From: Clitopilus passeckerianus | Taxonomy: Eukaryota; Basidiomycota; Agaricomycetes; Agaricales; Entolomataceae | Length of the DNA: 64,000 nt | Reading direction: 5' to 3' | Assembly (NCBI GenBank): GCA_944990035.1 | Contig: CALYLX010000088.1 | Location: 1-64,000 of the forward strand | Shown: positions 59,333-64,000 of the stretch, piece after piece | How the letters are laid out: each line of letters opens with the position of its first letter | Position numbering within the stretch: the stretch's first letter is position 1 | Made by a program: the position numbers and the translations under genes | The notes under the pieces: model-generated | Told to the model about the DNA's origin: nothing | Database searches by the model: none | What the model saw: the letters and a program-made list of their open reading frames with translations, nothing else

Positions 59333-60435
59333 ATGGTTTCTGACTTGAAAGCCCTCTACGACAAGCAAGGCTATGTCGTCATTCCAGGCCTCATTGACGA
59401 GAAGGATCGTGCCCAGCTGGAAGCTGCTTGTGAAAGAGCCATTCAACGTACTCGCACAGGTGACTGGCCGTACCGCAGGACCGTTGGCAAGCAGTTTCCC
59501 CCCTTCGATAATGATAACCCGGACTCTTGGGGCGTCCAGCATTTGATGCATCCCGATCTCAACGAACCAGCTTTCGCAAACTGGTATACTTCGAAGCCTT
59601 TGCTAGGTGCTGCTAAAGATCTCTTGCAATGTAATGACGATGAGCTACAGATGGGTCAGTGGGATCGCTTTCATTAGCTAGATCTGCTAATTAAAACTTA
59701 TGATGAATCCTGGGCGTTTGCAGAGCTCTTCAATCTACTGATCAATCCTCTCGGTCATAACTTTGCCTTGCGCTGGCATAGGGATGACGTGCATGAAAAG
59801 GCAACAGAGAAGGATGAGAAAGAAGCGCTCGCAAAGTGGCATCATGGGGTAAGCAGAGTTAAGTCGCGCGAGCTCCACTCCTCCCTCACAAATGCCACTA
59901 CTCACAGGTTCAGTGGAACACGTACGGCTCAAATTTTGATCATCTTATGTAAGGATATCTAAAAATTGCAGTGCTTTGTACAAGGATTCCTGTCTCTACG
60001 TCGTTCCAGGATCTCATGCGGTTCCTCGAACGGATGAGCAACGCAAGCAATCCGAGACAATGGAACCACCCGAAGATCCATCCACAATGCCTGGCGCAAT
60101 TCAAGTTACCCTCCAACGCGAGTCTCTTTGAAATTTACCGCATGTTTGTCTGCTCATCCCGCCTTTCATTAGCCGGAGAGACCGTTTTTTATAACTCAAA
60201 CATCCTGCATTGCGCAACATACGATTCGACAGCCAAACGCGCTACCTTGCACGCTTGCGTTGGCGACATTAAGGGTGGATCTGCCCGGGCAAGGAATGTG
60301 CTACAACATGGGCTGGAATGGATGAAGGAGGACAAATTTCGTGGTTCTCTCAGCGAACAAGGCAAGGCAATGCTTGATCGTCTTATCCAGATGCGCGCAC
60401 AGGCGCCAGATGTAGGATACTCTCTGCAGGGATAA
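59333..60435 (+). CDS. Phytanoyl-CoA dioxygenase-family protein
   Basis: Fe(II)/2-oxoglutarate-dependent oxygenase fold (PhyH family). ATG 59333 (MVSDLKALYDKQGYVVIPG) to the TAA just past SLQG at 60433-60435. Four exon joins: one inside QMELFNLLINP, one joining HHG to VQWNT, one inside WNTALYKD, and one inside LQPGETVFYNSN. The iron ligands appear as HRD in LRWHRDDVHE and His in NILHCATY, with the Arg of the family expected near KRATLHACVG. The last intron, 60118-60172, begins GCGAGT and ends TTAG; a GC-AG intron restores LQPGETVFY exactly. The product has about 300 residues. Substrate unknown; fungal PhyH enzymes act on lipids and secondary metabolites. Confidence 0.85.
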
Positions 60436-60765
60436 GGTGTGGTATGACACAAATCAAGTAATTGTCATTACAAAGCACAGTATCTGCTCTCGCACTCTGC
60501 ATAAGGCATATCAGAAGGATGTCGGTGTACAAACTACATCCACAGGCCCCGAAGGTGCCTAAGCGCCTGTGACTTTAAGCGCCCATGTCTGAAATACCAT
60601 CGTCACATTTCACGTGGACTTTGTCACTAGCCCAGTGACAACTTCCCTTTTTCATCAACTACCACCTCGGTCCTCCAGGCCTCAAAGCCTTCGACGCGAC
60701 TGGCCGCCCAAACGTGAAAGGCTTTGTGCCACAGCGACTGACTTGGCTAACGTACCCTTCTTATC
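60436..60765 (+). other. Short intergenic stretch
   Basis: 3' flank of the dioxygenase gene and promoter of the SUMO gene; no gene seen. Confidence 0.45.
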
Positions 60766-61320
60766 ATGTCTCAAGAGCCGGAAGACGTCAAGCCCAAGCT
60801 CAATCTGAATATCCGTTATGACGATAATGGTGTGTGGTCCTGCCCATTTGTTGGTGTCTATGCTCAAAAGCTTTTTATGGATGCAGTCGTGACTGTCAAA
60901 GTCAAGCCCAATATGAAATTCAGTAAAATCTTTGCAGCAGCAGAGGTCAGTCATGTCTATATGCACAAGTTGTGAATTCATTAATCCGAGCATTTCCGTA
61001 TGCAGGATAGGTTTAGGAGAGACCCCGGTGAAGCTCCATCTAGTCACCCCGGATTGACTATTAATACTGATCCTCCCGGATAGGAACACTTAGATTCACA
61101 TTTGAAGGAAATCGGTTACGCCCAGAAGAAACACCAGCAGACGTGAGTGGTATCGCTCCGAATTCGGCTAGAAATTGGTTCCGCTAATCCATTTTCTTAG
61201 GTTGGGATCGAGGACGGTGATCAGATTGACGCGCACTTGCCACAGGTTCGGATCTAACACTCTCTTGCCACGCAGCATACTCACTCTATTCTCCTTTTCC
61301 AGGTTGGAGGATGCTTTTAA
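60766..61320 (+). CDS. SMT3: SUMO (Smt3/Pmt3-type ubiquitin-like modifier precursor)
   Basis: Six exons: 60766-60829, 60887-60945, 61006-61027, 61084-61142, 61201-61245 and 61303-61320, total 267 nt (88 residues). The product has the N-terminal disordered head MSQEPEDVKPKLNLNIRYDD, the beta-grasp body VVTVKVKPNMKFSKIF, AAAEDRFRRDPGTLRFTFEG, RLRPEETPADVGIEDGDQID and AHLPQVGG, then CF and the stop. GG followed by two residues is a typical SUMO precursor, where a protease trims after the double glycine. SUMO is conjugated to lysines by E1/E2 enzymes in the nucleus. The third (22-nt) and last (18-nt) exons are unusually small. The whole gene is easily missed by ORF calling. No frame break. Confidence 0.85.
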
Positions 61321-62054
61321 TGTTACCATTTGCTATTTCCTTTGTAATAATAACGCCATCGTAATGTCATCATCCTACGTTCTGATCCTGAGGGCTCTTC
61401 GTTGCCGACCCCTGACTGTTTGAGAGGTAACGTTCCCCTCACTGTAGGCGATACATCGTGTTGCAATATTAACTCGCGGTACTTAACCTTAAGATGTCCA
61501 GCTCGTGCCTCGGCCTCGTGGATAAAATTGCTATTGACACCGTCGATCGCCACAGAAATGCAAAAGATTGAGCTGCGGCCAGCTAAGAACTGGCTTCGTG
61601 ACCTCTTTGAAAGGAAGTCACAGTAGGAATGGTTGGTAGTTCTGCGGATCTCCCTTTTGGCCAAGGGTCCATCTCTTCAGGCATGCGCCTGAGGTCAATG
61701 AGGCTTCCTTGCTTCGAGAAACAGATCCGACTAGTACTTGGTGGAATATATCTTTCGGGAAATCTTTGCAGATCAAAGAACTGTCGACAGCTGACGACGG
61801 GACACCTTGGTCCAATGTCAGGTAGGTACTTTCGGACCGACTGGACCTTGTGAACGGACGCTGATCTTGCCACCTTGCAGAACGCATTGTATCAGGGTGT
61901 TGGATGTTTAGAATCATGACGTTCATAGATTGCTGATGGATATTGATGTGGGCTAGGCGAAGATCCGGACCGTGATAACTGATCAGCTCGAGTCAGTTCC
62001 GCTCAGGTGTATTTATTCATTCTTTGTCCAGAACCAGGCTTTCCCTCGGTACCA
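61321..62054 (+). other. Intergenic, no gene recognised
   Basis: 3' flank of SUMO and promoter of the acetyltransferase gene; frames up to 113 codons on both strands have no motif. Confidence 0.4.
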
Positions 62055-62811
62055 ATGACTACAGAGTACGATTTCAACTTCTGCTTTCCCGTGAAGGAAT
62101 TAGAAAGCGAGCGCGTGAAGCTCTGCCCATTTCTAGTTGAGTTCCTTACTGTATGACACGCCACGATGTTAAGCGCATGTCCAGCCCTCAAAACATGTTG
62201 ATGCTTTCATCGCCCTGCAAAGTCCGTCATACGACTACCTACCGTTCGGCCCGTTCGAAACCGCGGAAGCATTCTTGTCAGGGCTCATCGAACCTCGGAT
62301 CCAGCCCACTAGAGGCTGCATGCTCTATGCCATTTTTGACAAGACGAGAAGATCGGCGACAGTGCCTCAAGACGGTGCTATGGCTGGTGTGATTGGTTTC
62401 ACCAACGCGAACGCTGCAAATCTGGTTGCCGAGATTGCTTTTGTATTAGTTTCCCCCGAGTTCCAGAAAACGCACGTTACGTCCAATGCAATTGGCTTAC
62501 TTCTTCGCTATGCATTGGATCTGCCTGAAGCAGGTGGCCTTGGGTTACGACGCGTCGTCTGGGCAGCAAGCCCATTAAACGGTCCGAGCATCAAGGCGGC
62601 GGAAAGGATGGGGTTTAGGAAGGAGGGCTATCTCCGGTGGCACTGGGTACTCCCTGAGCACAAGCAACCTGGTAATGGAATCCCAAGAAGGGATGGAGAC
62701 CCGATGCCCGAGAAACCGGGGAGAGATACCGTCTTACTAGGCTTATGTTGGGATGACTGGGAGAAAGGTGGCAAAGAACATGTGGATGCTGTCATGGCTC
62801 GATTGTCCTAG
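62055..62811 (+). CDS. GNAT-family N-acetyltransferase
   Basis: Two exons joined between VKLCPFL and PSKHVDAFIAL, ATG 62055 (MTTEYDFNF), TAG 62809-62811; the intron, near 62136-62195, begins GTTGAG, a weak donor. The spliced protein has about 230 residues: SERVKLCPFL, YDYLPFGPFETAEAFLSGL, AGVIGFTNANAANLVAEIAF, NAIGLLLRYALDLP, GLGLRRVVWAASPLNGPSIK and AERMGFRKEGYLR, then WHWVLPEHKQPGNG. The Asn/Ser helix (PLNGPSIKAAERMGFRKEG) and the beta strand before it are typical GNAT acetyl-CoA sites, of the RimJ/RimL-like subgroup common in fungi. Acceptor unknown. Confidence 0.85.
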
Positions 62812-64000
62812 ATAACTAGCCTTCTATCTGTAGCGTCGGATTATTCCAGAATTCCTCCAGAAGGCGAACTTTGATCGTATGAGTTGTCATTCATTCGTCA
62901 AAGTGATTAGAATGAACAGTTCGGCAAACCGGTCCTGACTCTGAAGGCTTTGAGCACGATCAACCTTGTATGGGAATACATCACATCCGAGGTGCCAATC
63001 ATCCGGTACACTGATCCGTGATACCGTAATTTGCTAGTCAACCTTAAAACCTTATGGATATCTTCAGAACCAGATAGGAGCGTTCAGTACGGGAGAAGCC
63101 ACCTTCAAGCAGCTAATAAGAAGGGTCGTAACAGGCTACTTGAACTTGATCCAAGACTTCCGACCATTAACTCAGCGGTGCGACTCGAGGAGGCCAAATC
63201 AAGTCCACCATTCGAATTCTTCGTGCATGCACACCCCATTACTTTGGGATATCTTAGCAGGTCTATTGAGCGGTCCGAGCAGTCACCAAAGGGTGAAGAA
63301 CAATGTGCATGCTCAGAGTACATATTTGTGAACAATGTAGTGGGGAATGGGAGTCCATCTCTCGTTGCCTCCTGATGAATAGAAATGGCCATTTCGCGGA
63401 AGCTGTGGCCGATGTAGGACAAAGCCTCAAGGCAAGCCGGAAGTCCGATAATTCCAATCTTTATAGCTCTTCAGACTCAGCCGCTGTGGGAAGACAACGT
63501 GGTCTTCTTTCTCCCTTTGCTGAAGGTTTTCTAATCGAAGACTCGGAGATCAAGCACGGGTCCGACATTGAGTCTTGATGTCGAATGTTGACGATAGAGG
63601 ACCGTCACAGGGCGTGTCTATAACTCCGCTGAATGGCTTTCTCTCTAACCGAGTGAGTGCCGAATGGCCTGATCAGTCACCCAACCTGTTTTCCTGGATC
63701 AGTGAGTGTCAGTGTATCCATATGGTAGCTGCATCTCCGTACCTGTTGACAACTACTAGCCAAGGCGTGTCCAGAATCAAACGACCGAGAGATAGGAGAC
63801 AGATTTCACTGAGTGGAAGATTTCGGCAATACCTCGACATGGTCTTGCTCGACAAACGCGCTACTCGTATGATGTGTGTCTACAATCCGTTCTAAGGCAA
63901 TGGCGGCTCTTTCTGGGTCCTGCGTTTAGAGGTCATAACATATTGTATCCAGAGCTTTCCAACCCACTTTCGATGCGTGACCAGGGAGCACTGAAGGGCC
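62812..64000. other. Right-hand end, no gene recognised
   Basis: Frames of up to 114 codons on both strands (63031-63375 and 63575-63895 on plus, 63105-63422 on minus) show no family motif or exon pattern. A gene of the right-hand neighbourhood might begin here, but I cannot support one. Confidence 0.35.

Overview
The window is nuclear DNA of a filamentous basidiomycete, most likely an agaricomycete. Almost every recognisable gene is cut by many 45-65 nt GT-AG introns, several exons are only 16-22 nt, and the families present are fungal or basidiomycete: a Ura2-type multienzyme whose dihydroorotase-like domain lacks its metal ligands, DUF3433 and fungal-rhodopsin-domain membrane proteins, mpaB/DUF2236 proteins, and tiny MGC-type cysteine-rich proteins. 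There are no bacterial operons and no CRISPR array, and I could not recognise an rRNA or tRNA gene. All gene models were spliced by eye from GT-AG signals and family conservation, so single exon borders may be off.

Left part (1-16 kb, all minus strand): the 5' two thirds of URA2 (pyrimidine synthesis, running off the left edge); a 58-residue MGC cysteine-rich protein too small and intron-split for simple ORF calling; a complete beta-tubulin gene; a DUF3433 membrane protein; a Gfd2/RNase H-fold exonuclease-like protein; and an NAD-dependent epimerase/dehydrogenase of the D-erythronate dehydrogenase type. URA2 and the DUF3433 gene each need single-base frame corrections (three and two), mostly at short homopolymers, which looks like residual assembly error.

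Middle (16-43 kb): a gene-poor 5 kb block; an Sfp1-like C2H2 zinc-finger regulator with a polyglutamine tail; another gene-poor 4.4 kb block; a tandem pair of EamA/SLC35G-like transporters; an intron-free large membrane glycoprotein; a protein with three dsRNA-binding-like segments; a secreted hydrophobic cysteine protein; and a Tvp38/VTT-domain membrane protein.

Right part (43-64 kb, all recognised genes on the plus strand): a tandem pair of mpaB/DUF2236 oxygenase-like genes with the same exon plan; an Iec1-like zinc-finger protein; an aldo/keto reductase; a 3.9 kb gene-poor block with degenerate direct repeats; a fungal rhodopsin-domain membrane protein with no evident ATG; a phytanoyl-CoA dioxygenase-family protein with a GC-AG intron; SUMO; and a GNAT acetyltransferase. 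The genes are ordinary independent loci, not a single pathway. The only clear local relationships are the two tandem duplications.
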